DNA of 64,000 nucleotides from Gordionus sp. m RMFG-2023 (taxonomy: Eukaryota; Nematomorpha; Gordioida; Chordodea; Parachordodidae): assembly GCF_954871325.1 (NCBI RefSeq), contig NC_088777.1, positions 41,765,366 through 41,829,365 of the forward strand. The letters are read 5' to 3'. The notes under the pieces were generated by a model. The model saw only the letters and a list, made by a program, of their open reading frames with translations. It made no database searches and was not told the DNA's origin. Position 1 is the first letter of the stretch; each line of letters begins with the position of its first letter. A program made the translations under genes and the position numbers. Below, piece after piece: positions 47,641 to 59,136 of this stretch.

Positions 47641-49240
47641 GTAGTTTAAAGCTCTAAGAATGATAAAGGGAATCTAAGGATATCAGATAATTTAATTATA
47701 AAAAATCAAGCTCTTAATGATTATTATACTTTTCTTGAATATGCTCATGGGTACAAGATTTACTGAGATATCTAGAGAATATAGTAGAAAAAGAATTATT
47801 TACCCCAGAGTCTAGCCAAACCGTTCACAAAATACTTTTATTAAATCTTATTTTTTAATAATTGTGATGGTGGTATAATAATACCTGCAAATAAAATATT
47901 CTATTAAAACACAAATTATTAGTAAACCTTCCTTTAGGAATGGCCTGTTAATACAATTACATTCATCATATTATGAATTCATAAGTTTTATTATTTTAAA
48001 AAGATTAGTTTATTTTGTAGTAGGTAATTAAAATTTTGAAATGGCAAAGGAATCTAGAGTTATCTGATAATTTAATCCAAATAAAATCAAGCTATTATGA
48101 ATATACCTTTTTTAAATAGGCGCAGGATAATCCAAGGGAACAGGGTTCACTAAGAAAGTTAGAGAATATTTTTTAAAAAAACCAATCAAGTCTATAAAGT
48201 AGAAATAAATTTATCTTTATTTTAAAATCATATTATGTATACAATAAAATAATTTTAAATCAAATATTATTAAAATTAAAACAAAACACCTTTGATTAAC
48301 TTAAATTTCCAGGCTTAGCCTGTTTTTTAATATTTATGTCCTCTTAATTAGCCATTAGATATTTTATAAAAATCAATAAATATTACAGAAAATAAATTGA
48401 ATATCTTTATTGTATCATAATATATGAAATTTAATCAAAGATAAAAAAAATTATATAATAATAAAGTTGGGTTTACTATGTGTAAAGTCTAGATAAATGT
48501 ATAAAATATAGTATTTATAAAATTTATTGTTTGAATATGGAATAAGCTTAGTATTTAAAAATTCTTGATATTTGCGTGGGAAAATTCAAATTCATATTTT
48601 AAGCATACTAGACAAATTTTAAAATGTATTTTTTTTATTCACTTTGAAACATATTCAAATTTAAATAGGTAGTTGTTTTAATTAAAAATTGTATTTATTA
48701 CTAATGGGTGTAAATATTTATAGATGATAAATATTTTTATAATGAACACAAACTGATTTTTTAATAAATAAATTATTAATTTTTAATCGTATAATTACCA
48801 ATGACATATGTCATTGATAATTACAAAAAATGCACTTGGGAAATTTTGGAATATTTTGGTCCTAAGCTTTCGTAATTAAACAGTTTTGTACTGTTTTTTT
48901 TTAAATCTATCTCCATCATATTTTAGCATCTTCCGTCATATTTTATATTTACTCATAAATTTTATCAAGACAACATTTACGAATTTGATTTACAACCTAC
49001 AAGTTTTATATATTAAATTAAAAATAAAATAAATTACTATTTACTAATTTTTATTATTGATCTTGATGTAAATATTGATAATTGTAGTAACAGATATAAA
49101 TGAGAACATATATCCTTTTCCTCAGCGAATTTATAATAATGTTAATTATTATTTCTTAAAATATAGCTTTCCTTCACTGTGTGAGGGCAGTAGCATATTA
49201 GGCAATACCTAAAATGTACGCTTAATTAGCCTTATATCAA
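47640..49240. other. No gene recognised
   Basis: A+T-rich sequence with broken frames. Short words around 47650-47800 and 48010-48200 (aag-aatct-agg, 'tatctgataatttaat') resemble each other, hinting at an old duplication. Confidence 0.45.
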
Positions 49241-49269
49241 TCTGCCGCCTAATCTATTAACAAAAAAAG

Positions 49270-49610
49270 GTTAATTACCCATTTGGAACAGGATCAATCA
49301 TCTGCAGATGCTTATTCAAATGATTGTATTGATAAAACTGATACTCTTTGGGAAAAATTCTTCGCAAAATAAGCTATTTCTTCTTATTTTATTTTATTTT
49401 ATTTTATTTTATTTTATTTTGTTTTATATTTAAATGATGATTTAATTAATATTTTGAATACTGATATAATAAAATATATATAACACAACACCTTCATCAA
49501 GCGCTCCTGTGGAGGGCTTGTTTAAAATTAAATATGCTCTTAATGAAAAACGTGGATGTTTGAATGGCTATAATTTCAAATTTTTTGTATTATTTATTAG
49601 CTAATTTTGT
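49270..49610 (+). pseudogene. hAT dimerisation-domain remnant
   Basis: 'LEQDQSSADAYSNDCIDKTD' ends at a stop at 49371. About 120 bases later 'SSSAPVEGLFKIKYALNEKR' appears, then 'GYNFKFFVLF'. This is a degraded form of the hAT C-terminal pattern (S.apVER.FS.....l...R..L....F). A TTTTA microsatellite sits between the two pieces. Confidence 0.5.
49384..49432. repeat. (TTTTA)n microsatellite, about 9 units
   Basis: Head-to-tail attttattttattttattt with one G substitution near the end. Confidence 0.9.
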
Positions 49611-49619
49611 TTATAAATA

Positions 49620-50040
49620 TATTAATAATGTTATATTATTCTTTTCTATTTCAATTAATTTACCCTATATTTAATTTATTTTATATCGTGATAGAGATTG
49701 CGATCCTTTTCTTAAAAAATAGTCGATCCAGGATTTCTATTCGATTTTGTGAAAGTTCGTGATTTAAATACGATTATTTTTTATGGATCAATTAACTAGC
49801 CTTAGTAAAACTATCATTTGAACTCACACAAGGCCTTCTTATTTTAGATTTTTTTAAAATACCTCATTATATTTTTTAAATATTAATATTTGCATAAAAT
49901 TTAAAAAAAATGGTGTATGAAAATATAAAACACTATAATCTTTCATATATTTTGATATTATAAAACATAATATTGTATAATTTATTCTATTACAATTTAA
50001 ATATTATTGGATTAATATGCATAAAAATATTAGAGAATAT
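49620..50040. other. No gene recognised
   Basis: A+T-rich sequence, no motif found. Confidence 0.5.
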
Positions 50041-50047
50041 ATTAGAA

Positions 50048-50280
50048 CCAAGGGCGTCACTAGCCTCTACAATCTCAGGAAAGTCAAGAAACCCTTTTTT
50101 GGATAACATTATCCAAAATTACCTTTTTTTTTTAGCTAACATTATCAAAATTATCATTTTCTTTTTATCTAACATTATCAAATTTGTTTTGATTTAAAAA
50201 AAATCAATATGTTGAGGGGGCTCTTTACATATTTCAGGGGGCTCGAGCACCTGTGAGCCTCCTCCTAGTGACGCTATTGG
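50048..50280. mobile_element. Short MITE, CCAA..GGCGTCACTAG termini
   Basis: CCAAGGGCGTCACTAG on the left is matched by CTAGTGACGCTATTGG on the right. The inner 'ggggctcgagcacc' resembles the start of 52163-53722, so it is a small relative of that element. No convincing target duplication is seen. Confidence 0.65.
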
Positions 50281-50582
50281 GATATATATTATTTATATAC
50301 CATTTTACTAATCTCGCTTAAATCGAAATAAATAGCTTCAGAGAACCTCTCAAAGTGAACATGCTCAAAAGTGGGTCAGCCCGTGATCATCCCATATCAT
50401 GGCATTACTACCAGGATATGCTATTCATGGTAGACACAGTAACATCACGATTACAACAAACATTAATTTTCATAGAAAAAAAAATATCTGCCAACTTTTT
50501 TAAAGCGTGTAAATAATATTTAGTAATATAATTAATTTTTAGAAATTAAATTAATCGTAGTCATTCATTTTAATCCCAAAAC

Positions 50583-51331
50583 CAGGGATGTAAACCCAGC
50601 TAAATTTTTGCACGGGTTCGGTTCGGTAAAAATAGTAGGTTCGGTTCTGGTTCGGGTTCGGTAAAAATAGTAGGTTCGGTTCGGGTTTGGTTCGGGTTCG
50701 GCGGGGAAATATTTTTGAACCCGCGTTTGGTTCCGGGTTCAGCTCGGGTTTAAGAATTTTTGAATTGATAGTTAAAAAACTAGACATAAATTTTGTATAA
50801 AAAATTAATTTTTTATTTTATTTATAGGCAAAATATAGTTAAAAATACAAAACATAGTCATGTATAGATTTAAAAATTTATATTTAGACGTATTTCTTTA
50901 AATTAAACTTTGACTTGTTCACTTTCATTTTCCTCTAATTAATAATCTTTGAGAATAATTTAAAAATTAAAAATAAATGGTGTAAATGAATTTAATTGTT
51001 TATTAACAATCCAATAGGAATCTTTAAGAATAAATTTAAAAAAATTTAAAAAGTAAATGAATTAAGTTGTTTAAAATTTATTAACACTTCACTTAATTGG
51101 TTTGAAAATATAATAAGGTGTCAAGTAAATTATTAATATTTGTATTTACAATTATAATTTCATATATTAATTTAAACAATACACTGAACCCAGTTGAACC
51201 ACGGTTCAAATAAAATTCCCAGGTTCAGTTGGGGGTTTTGAAAATTTTATAAATGGGGATCTATTTTGGTTCGGGTTCAGATTTTTTACCAAAAACCCGG
51301 GTTATTTCTCCGGGTTCGGTTCGAACCCCTG
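50583..51331. mobile_element. hAT-like MITE with 'gttcggttcgg' satellites at both ends
   Basis: CAGGGATGTAAACCC on the left and inverted CGGTTCGAACCCCTG on the right flank 749 bp. Outside are ccaaaaac (50575-50582) and cccaaaac (51332-51339), 7/8 alike. Both ends have stacked ggttcggttcggg words; the middle is A+T-rich. Confidence 0.75.
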
Positions 51332-51339
51332 CCCAAAAC

Positions 51340-51800
51340 ATTTATTTTTATTAACAAAATGACCGCCAATATTTTTGAAGTAAAAATATATAGCAGCAGT
51401 CATTTCAGCAGTTGAAACGGTATACCAGGTAAAACAAATTTATTCCAAAAGTGCCTGGCCGTTCAAATTATCGCATGTCTTCTACTTGGGCCCTATACAA
51501 ATCTTTAATATGGGGCTATACATATATCTTTCAAACACTTTAAACACCTCCGCTAACTCAAGCAAAACAAGAAAGATAAATAAATACAACATCCAACTTC
51601 TTTTTTATTTCAATAGTCATTTCAAACGGAAAATATTGGCAGCAGACCTCGATATTTTACCAAAGAAATCAACTTTTATATTTTCGTCAAAATTAAAATA
51701 GAAGTTTTTAATATAATTATGGTTCCTTTTGGGAACACAATTATTAAATAGTACTTTGATTTTTTATAATTATAAAAAAATGCCAAACTTGTATATAAGT
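51340..51800. other. No gene recognised
   Basis: A+T-rich sequence. The plus-strand frame at 51486-51701 is unsupported by any family resemblance. Confidence 0.45.
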
Positions 51801-51829
51801 TTTATAGATTTACATGGTTTCCTTGCATT

Positions 51830-52162
51830 TTTTATCTCATCGTTTGAAACTCATTTTTGTATTTCAATTTTTTGCCATAGTTTTCTTTTTGTTGGTTACT
51901 AATATCATTTTTTTTCCTCTTTCTTTCACCTTTTCTGATGATAAGCTCTTTCAATATCTCTCTCCACTTTATGTTATTGAGACTATCTCTTTTATCTAAT
52001 TTATACTTCTCCATATTGGCTCTAACTTTATGGCCCCATTGAAGTTTTAGCCTTCCTCTTTTACGTTTGCCATCACTTCCAAACTCTCAACCTTATTTCC
52101 TATCTAGTTCATAGCCCTTTTGTGTGCCCATACCACCTAAGTCTGTTTACCATTATCTTAAT
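51830..52162 (-). pseudogene. LINE ORF2 C-terminus, downstream part
   Basis: Minus-strand translation gives 'VNRLRWYGHT' and then degraded 'RG/KRKRGRPKLQWGHKVRAN'-like residues. This is the classic LRW.GH......RRGRPK..W tail of a large group of non-LTR retrotransposon proteins. It continues from 53865-53723; the 52163-53722 element splits them. Frameshifts and stops are present. Confidence 0.65.
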
Positions 52163-53722
52163 CTCAGTGGCGTCACTAGGGAGGGGCGCGCAGGGGCTCG
52201 ATCCCCCTGAAAAATTTGAATAGCCCCCTGAAGCAAAAAAATTTTTTAATGACTCCTTAATATCCCCTTGAACTAAAAATAAATTTTTTTGATTGCCCCC
52301 TGAATGATTTCTTTTATAATTATATTAAGTAATATATATATTTAATTTTATTATTTAGAAATTGATAAGACTGTCTAAATTATTATTAAATGAATACTAT
52401 TTTAATTATTAGATTAGATTAATACATATAAATTATATTTTCACTAAGCCAGCTTGCAATCAAATTCTGTATTAAAAATAGATAATCAATATCACTCACT
52501 AAATATATATTTATTTAGCTTTATCAGTTGAGCTTAATTGCCTTTTATTATTTAAATTATTATATAACCATAATTAAATAAATTTAATCATTTGTTAATT
52601 GAAAATTAACCGATTTAAAATTGTAATTAGCCTAGTTTAAAATCACTAATCAACTATATTATTCATTTTTAAATGTAATTATCATGCCGCTTTCTAAAAA
52701 ATATTTCCAACGTCAAACAAGTAAAATAAATTTCTTTATAAAAAGTTAATAGACATATAATTGATAATCTTCTATTATATGGAATTGGTTACAAAATATA
52801 AGGTAATAACTTTTACAAACATATTTGACAATTATGGAATATATTATAGTTAATATTTTAATAAATTATACTAATAAATGCTTTTGAAAATAAATATAAG
52901 TAACAATTTGCATTCAATTCTTTAACGCCATCTATTTATTTAAAACAATTTTTATTAAAAATTAAACATCTTATTATTCATGTCACAATGGATATTATCC
53001 TTATTAAATCATATATCATTAAAAATGAATGATAATAGAAATTTAATATCTCCAATAATTTTCTCGATTACTTATCTATCTTCCATCATGTCATATAGAG
53101 GAAGCTCTAACCACCATATAGTTTTATGATTTGGATTAGTTGTTTATATTCTCTTATTCAAGAATTGTTGATTTGGTTAGACCTATAAATTTTTCCTTAT
53201 TAGTCCATTCTATACAACATTGTCTAAAATGGTAACAGAGATCTATATTGGTTAATGACCTTTTCTCAATGCAAGTTGCTAAGAATTATTTTATATTATT
53301 TGGTTTTTAAAAACCATTATCAATTGAGGAATATGTATAAATTAATTAACCTTTTTTTATCACTTATAATTCTTTAGACACAAAATTTTTTATATCAACA
53401 ATCGAAAATGTTTTATATTGTAATAAATAGATTTTGTATTAAAAAATATTATTTTTAGAAATGTCTTTTATTGTTTTCATTATTTATATGCTAGTTTATT
53501 TTGTATGCATAATATAATGAATGAAAAATATAAAATTTGGAATAATTGTTTAGAGTTAGCAATTTTTAAAAAGAGTATAATATATTAATATAAAACCCGG
53601 TCGACGCCCTGGCAAATGCGGGCCGATGACCCACAAATTAGAGAGTATGGGGGCTTCGCCCCCATAAAATATTTTTTAGTTGAGCCCCCTGAGATTGTAA
53701 AGGGTAGCGACGCCCCTACTAG
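52163..53722. mobile_element. Non-autonomous hAT-like element, CAGTGGCGTCACTAGG end, 1.56 kb
   Basis: CTCAGTGGCGTCACTAGG on the left and inverted GCGACGCCCCTACTAG on the right flank A+T-rich, non-coding sequence. The 7-bp repeat tcttaat is on both sides (atcttaat/gtcttaat if 8 is taken). Removing the element restores the LINE reading 'VVPIK-IMVNRLRWYGH', which confirms the boundaries. Internal homology to 2430-3615. Confidence 0.8.
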
Positions 53723-53865
53723 TCTTAATGGGCACTACTTTTAAACTTCCTAGTATTCTTGTACTGCGCACTTTATCCTTTCTTGTTACTCCAGCAATCA
53801 TCCTCAGCATTTCATCTCCATAGTTTGTAGATTTCTCTCTTCTGATTCTTTGGTTGGCCATGTTT
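53723..53865 (-). pseudogene. LINE ORF2 C-terminus, upstream part
   Basis: The minus-strand frame reads 'EMLRMIAGVTRKDKVRSTRI' then 'GSLKVVPIK', matching the segment (MLRW..GVTRKDR.RNE.IRGS..VAP) that precedes the LRW.GH tail in the same LINE group. Confidence 0.7.
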
Positions 53866-53972
53866 CCGAACTTGGTTAACCAATTTCATTATGGTAATGT
53901 TATTATCTTTTCTGTTTGTTTCCGAACTTGGTTAACCAATTTCATTCTGGTAATGTTATTATCTTTTGTGTT
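53861..53972. repeat. 56-bp tandem duplication upstream of RWDD1
   Basis: 'tttccgaacttggttaacca' plus 36 more bases occurs twice in a row (53861-53916 and 53917-53972) with three or four differences. It lies 50 bp ahead of the RWDD1 start codon, so it may fall in the 5' UTR, promoter or an intron. Confidence 0.85.
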
Positions 53973-54021
53973 AAAAGTATTGCACTCATTCATTGTAAAT
54001 GATGCTTGCTTGACTTTTCAG

Positions 54022-57000
54022 ATGGTTAATAGCGAGGAGCAAGATAACGAAGTTGAGGCATTGAAATCAATATTCGCTGATGATATATATGGTATATATC
54101 AAATATAGATATAACCTAATAAATTTTAGTTTTACATGACGATAATGATAGGTTAAAATTACATGTAAAAATTCAAAATAACACTGATTTATCTACTTCA
54201 AGAAGTATTTCCATATGTATTAAATTAATATATGTATTTTTTAAAGGTAAATGCATTTTGCAATTTATATTGCCTAAATTATATCCAGATGAGATACCTA
54301 TTATGGATATATTATCCAATCATATATCAGATTTTCAAAAAGAAAAAATGAAAAATGTTTTAATTTCTGAAGTTTTATATATATATTATATATATATATA
54401 TATATACTGATAATATTAGGCAGGAGATAATTTGGGAATGCCTATGATATTTACCCTCATATCCTTTATACAAGATTGGTGGTACATTGATTCTAAAGAA
54501 ATTAAGAAAAAGATGGATGAGGAAATCCTAAGAAAAGAAACTGAAAAATATGTAAGCCTTTTTAAGTATCATTAATTATAAAATATATAACAATTTGTTT
54601 TAGACTTGATAAAATTTTTTAGTTTGTCTAATTTTTTATAACCCTTTCCCTTATGAAGTAATGGTAATTATCACTATTCATACTCCCAATTTATAATATT
54701 TATCTATTACAGGGTGTGTTAATAAAAATAATTACGCAGATTTTTTTTAAAAATTATTGTTTTAAATCATTTCAATGTTGTTAAATGGCTCAATTTGAGC
54801 TGTTTTTAATGAAAATGGTTATTTTATAGTAATTCTCAATTAGAAGGAATTCCTTGCCGAAGTGCAGGTCATGTATTGTAAATCTTAAAAATCATATAAT
54901 TTTGCTTTTGCCTCTACAATCACACAAATCTTGTTAAATTATTGGTCAATATTATTACTTAGATTTCTAAGTTGTAATAATCACAGCCAAATCTACATAA
55001 TTTTATTTTTTTAAATGGTGCATAAAATTGTTGTTTATTAAAATTAATACATATTCTAATGTAAAAAAAATTATCGTCGTATTGAACCAATATTACTTTT
55101 TACACGTATTTTTTATACAGTAATTATAAAAATTAATTTTTTTACTCTATAACTTTATTTTCACAATTTTAAATATCATGTAATTCAAAATCAGAATATT
55201 TTTTTTGTCTTTTAAAAATAATTTTTTTTTTCTGAAAAAAAAATACAAATTGTATTATCTCAATTTCTAGTAAAAAAAATGATTAATATAATAAATCGAT
55301 ATTCCTAAAATAATTATAATTTCTTAAAATATAACTTGATTAATTCAGAGAAATAAAAAAAGTCTATTAAAATATATAATAAATTTTTAGAAGAAAGATA
55401 TCTTTATCGAGATTTAAAATCGATAAATTAAAAAATAACATTCTTCAACAAAATAAAATATAAAAATCGATATTTATTCAAAAATAAATAAAGAATTTCC
55501 AAAAATCTAATAATATTCTTTACAAAAATAAAATAAAAATCAATATTTATCATCTTAGTTCTTAGATATACTCTCACCTATTTTGGATTTGGTCCTTATG
55601 TTTTTTTCCATGCCTTTGGCGGTGTCCACGTTGTATATTCGAGCTACTATCGTTTACTTAATTCATTTCACCTTATCATTATGTGTTTTAGTCCATACTG
55701 GTTGTCTTATCGTAAAAAATTGACCTTTCTGTTCTGTGTGAGTACCATCTTGTCTGCTTCCTTATGTCTCCCTAATCATTTGCAGATAGGTTCGAGCATT
55801 CTGTCCAAACATCATCTGTCCCGTTGTTGCACGCTCCCTGTTTCTAGGCTAATAAAAATTCATTTAATCTCTCATTCTTGTTTATAGCTGTATTTTTTTC
55901 CATGGCTGTTTTCACCGTTCTTACCATCCCGTCCGCTTCTCAGTTGGAGCTTGGATGGTATGGAGGGGTATGTGTGATTTATCCGATGTTCCTTACAATA
56001 TTTTTTGAATTGATAGCTAGTAAATTGTGGTCCATTGTCCGAAGATAATCTATGGGAAAAAAACGGATCTTTATACAAAGGGGAATGAATAATAATTCCA
56101 ACAGAATTGCGAAAAAATACTAAATGAGTTACATAGCTGTCATCAAGGAATCTTCAGAATGAAGAGTTTAACCAGACAATATGTATGGTGACCCGACAAG
56201 ACCTTGGCAAAGAGTTAATATAGATTTCGCGGGACCGTTCAAAAACACCATGTGGCTTATACTGGTAGACATTTACGAAATGGGTGGAGGTAAAAGAATG
56301 ACCACCACCACATCAGAGAGAGCCACCGAGGTATTAGGCGAAATATTTAAGCGGGGAAATCCACAATCTTTAGTATCGGACAACGGACCACAATTTACTA
56401 GCTCTCAATTCAAAGAATATTGTAAGGAACATCGGAAAAATTATGCGACAGCTTGATGTCGAAGGTTCCATCTTGTCGTGCATGCTTTTTGCACAGTTCC
56501 CTTTTTGTAGCACAAGAAGTCTCATAAATGATTTTCTCTTTGGATATCCCAACATTTCATACATTCTATAAATTTTGCCTAATCAAACTTATTACTTATT
56601 AATATAAATTTTTTTGGTGAATAATTTTCTTTTATATACATAGTAAAATCATCAAAACCGAGAATGACGATAAAATGATAAGTGCCATTTTTTATGAGTG
56701 AACACTAAATCGCTTTATATACTTATAAAATGTAATAAATAATTAAAAGAATTTTGAGTTTTTTTCATAATTAAGAATTACACCTAAACATTATCTACAT
56801 GAGAATAGGGAAAAAAATTAACAATGTATCAGGCTTATGCATGGGTTGGTGCTCGGATCGAAAGATTTAGTTGGGTTGGGCCTAGCTCATTTTTTTCGAA
56901 CTATCCGAGCAATTTAACAACACTAATGATTAGGATTAGTTGAATCTATTTTTAAAAATGGCTAACTTAATATTTTAGCCAGAAAAATATTGGCTAAACT

Positions 57001-58467
57001 TTGAGATTTGGCTAATAAATGTCATAGATACCTTTGAGCTCTCTATGAACAGCTTCTTCAGACTTGCATAATATTTTCCTGGATAAAATATTGAGTTAGC
57101 CATTTTTAAAAATATATTCAAATCGAGCAGTTTAACAATACCAATGATTATAAAATCGTTATATAAAACAACAAAAAATAAATGAAACTCACTATTTTCT
57201 AATATTATCTAAATCTAGAAAAGAATTGATGGTATAGCCGTTACCATAGACTCATTTATACATTGGAAATCCAAATTCGACGAAGAGAGGCTACGGAAAA
57301 TGGTTAAAACCATAGACGAGGATCAGGAAAATCGCCCAACTGGTATTTTATTTCCCATACCATAACTTTATTTTTGAGATTTATATTTGATGAACTATAT
57401 TTGTGCTGCAAAATCGCTTCCCAGTCGACTCAACCTTAGACGACAATAGTAGATATTCTTGCTCTCGAATCCTGATATATTATTTCAAAATGTAAATTTA
57501 TTAAGATAGTCAGTATATTAATTTCTATTTTTATACAAATTGCTCAAAATTGGAACTTAATAACAATTATATTCTTATAGACTTTTTTATTATATTTGAC
57601 TATTTTCTTAGACAAATAAAATATCGGTAGGAAAATTTTACTTGTTTTTAGGATACCAATCTCGAACTGAAATGATGTATAAATGAAACGTGTCTATAAG
57701 AGATTTTTATTGGTTACAATCTTGAGATTTGTATAAGAATACAAATTAATTCACCAAATATCTTGATAGATTTACATGTGAAACTATTTACCATCACCGG
57801 GTTCCAGAACAATGTATACTATATTCATTTTTAAAATCAAAATGAAAGTGACTTGCTAATCGATTTTGTGCCTGGCATCCAAACTGAGCCGATTTTTTTC
57901 GGCTTGAGTTCCATAAGTGAGTTGCCTTTTCAGCTCGAGCTTCAAGGCTGAGCTGATTTTTCGGCTTGCAATCCAAGTTAAAGCCAATATTTCGACTCGC
58001 GTTCTAAGGCTGAGCCAATTTTTTCGCTTAAAAACTCGGCCAAGCCTTTTTGGAGTAGGTTTAAATGAAGCGATTTTGCATCACTAAGTTATATACCCAA
58101 TTATTTCAAAATACTGAGATTTTATAAATAAATTATATCAATTTCAAATCCAAATTCCTATTTCTGTTTAAGGGGCAATTTTAAAATAATATTTAGTTAA
58201 CAAATAAAATTTTATATAGTAATCCTAAAATTGGATTTTAATATTTAACATATCTATTTATTAATTAAATAATAAGCAGTAATTTTAAATATATATTTTG
58301 AGATTTTTTTAGGCCGACAATTGTTTGAAAGAAACAGCATGTTAATGCTTTCCGACGAGATGTTGTTAACAGCTGATTCTGAAAACCTTGAGGATCTGCA
58401 GGACTTGGAGATTGATGAATCCCTCTTTGAAGATATCGACGAAGAAATAGCTAATTTGAATTTATAG
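54022..58467 (+). CDS. RWDD1: RWDD1-like RWD-domain protein, six exons
   Basis: Exons are 54022-54091, 54130-54216, 54247-54371, 54420-54551, 57219-57342 and 58313-58467, giving 230 residues (human RWDD1 is 243). Exon 1 starts MVNSEEQDNEVEALKSIF, the RWD-domain opening. 'FILPKLYPDEIP' has the YPxxxP motif of RWD domains. 'NLGMPMIFTLISFIQDW' ends the domain. After a charged helix come 'VTIDSFIHWKSKFDEERL' and 'GRQLFERN', as in RWDD1, then an acidic tail. RWDD1 binds the GTPase DRG2 (known of the family). Introns are 38, 30, 48, 2667 and 970 nt. The 30-nt one keeps frame if retained (240 residues). The start was chosen at the family-like MVNSEEQ; 'tttcag' directly precedes it. Confidence 0.88.
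55560..56090 (-). mobile_element. Gypsy integrase fossil, minus strand
   Basis: 'SSDNGPQFTSYQFKKYCKEH' belongs to the integrase core (DNGPQF motif). Further minus-strand words toward 55560 match the region after the core. It is broken with several breaks and no LTRs seen. Confidence 0.7.
56160..56460 (+). mobile_element. Gypsy integrase fossil, plus strand
   Basis: 'PTRPWQRVNIDFAGPF' and 'VSDNGPQFTSSQFKEYCKEH' are the two halves of a Gypsy integrase core. It is in opposite orientation to, and shares the second motif with, 55560-56090, so they are two copies of one family. Fragment only. Confidence 0.75.
56933..57142. mobile_element. 210-bp MITE with perfect 8-bp duplication
   Basis: Flanked by aatgatta at 56925-56932 and 57143-57150. 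Both ends carry an inverted 'aaaaatggctaactYaatatttt' block. The right end inverted reads GGTATTGTTAAACTGCTCG, linking it to the TAGTGTTGTTAA family (18543). Confidence 0.8.
57840..58095. repeat. Low-complexity 'gctgagccgatttttcggc' block in RWDD1 intron 5
   Basis: Repeated words gag-ccgattttttcggcttg/agttc alternate in both orientations. Their style is like the gtcgaaaaa...gggtcg minisatellite of the 4.2-kb foldback, so this is probably a MITE remnant. The apparent minus-strand frame through it is not a gene. Confidence 0.55.
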
Positions 58468-59136
58468 AACGAATAATATATTTGACCTAATTTTGATAAG
58501 ACTAGTAAAATATTGTGAATACAAAAAATAAAATTATTTCCTAATAAATGATGATATTCCACGATAGCTGATTTATTTAGTAGGCTTAATCCAAAGGAAA
58601 TTATTATTAACTTTGAATATCTTGAATTATCGAAGTTTGCTAAGTATTTTACTTTTTTTGCTAAAAAATTATAATTAGATCGATAATTTAAAATATAATC
58701 TTAAATTTATTAACATTCCAATTTTTAATTTTGAAAAGAAAAATACAATGCGATTCCTAATATTTTATTTATACTATTATACACATAATTTACTACTAAT
58801 TATTAATTTAATATGTGTATAAATTTACTAGAGTATATATTTATATAATAATTGTATTAAAAATTCAACTATTTTATCAATGATTGAAATGGTAAATAAG
58901 AACAATTTTTTGTTATAAAAGGCAATATAAAAATTATATAGTTCGTGTATATTTATAATGAAATTATATATCACAATGACTTGCAATTTTAATATAAAGG
59001 AAGATATTTTATGGCCTACAATTTGATAATACAAAGAGTATAGTAATTTTTAAGATTGCCAATATTAATTCTTGGATCAAGACTTATGTTCTAATTTAAA
59101 ATTTATAAAAAGTTGAAACGATGAGATTTTAATATT
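58468..59136. other. Convergent intergenic region RWDD1 / PGD
   Basis: It separates two tail-to-tail genes by 669 bp. An AATAAA at 58527-58532, 60 nt after the RWDD1 stop, is a likely polyadenylation signal for RWDD1. No further gene is seen. Confidence 0.55.

Larger units (their letters stand above)
54552..57218 (+). other. RWDD1 intron 4, expanded to 2.7 kb by mobile DNA
   Basis: It opens with GTAAGC and closes with TCTAG, keeping phase 0 on both sides. It holds a degenerate MITE end (54771), two opposed Gypsy integrase fossils (55560-56460), a solo TAGTGTTGTTAA end (56915-56926) and a MITE (56933-57142). Confidence 0.8.

Noticed and set aside
54771-56926. A single TAGTGTTGTTAA element spanning the Gypsy fossils in RWDD1 intron 4
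   Set aside because: The ends are similar, but the 8 bp flanking each end do not match (aatcattt versus atgattag), so two separate solo ends are more likely.
57794-57976. Minus-strand frame of 60 codons in RWDD1 intron 5
   Set aside because: It is made of the repeated 'gctgagccgatttttcggc' words and resembles no family.
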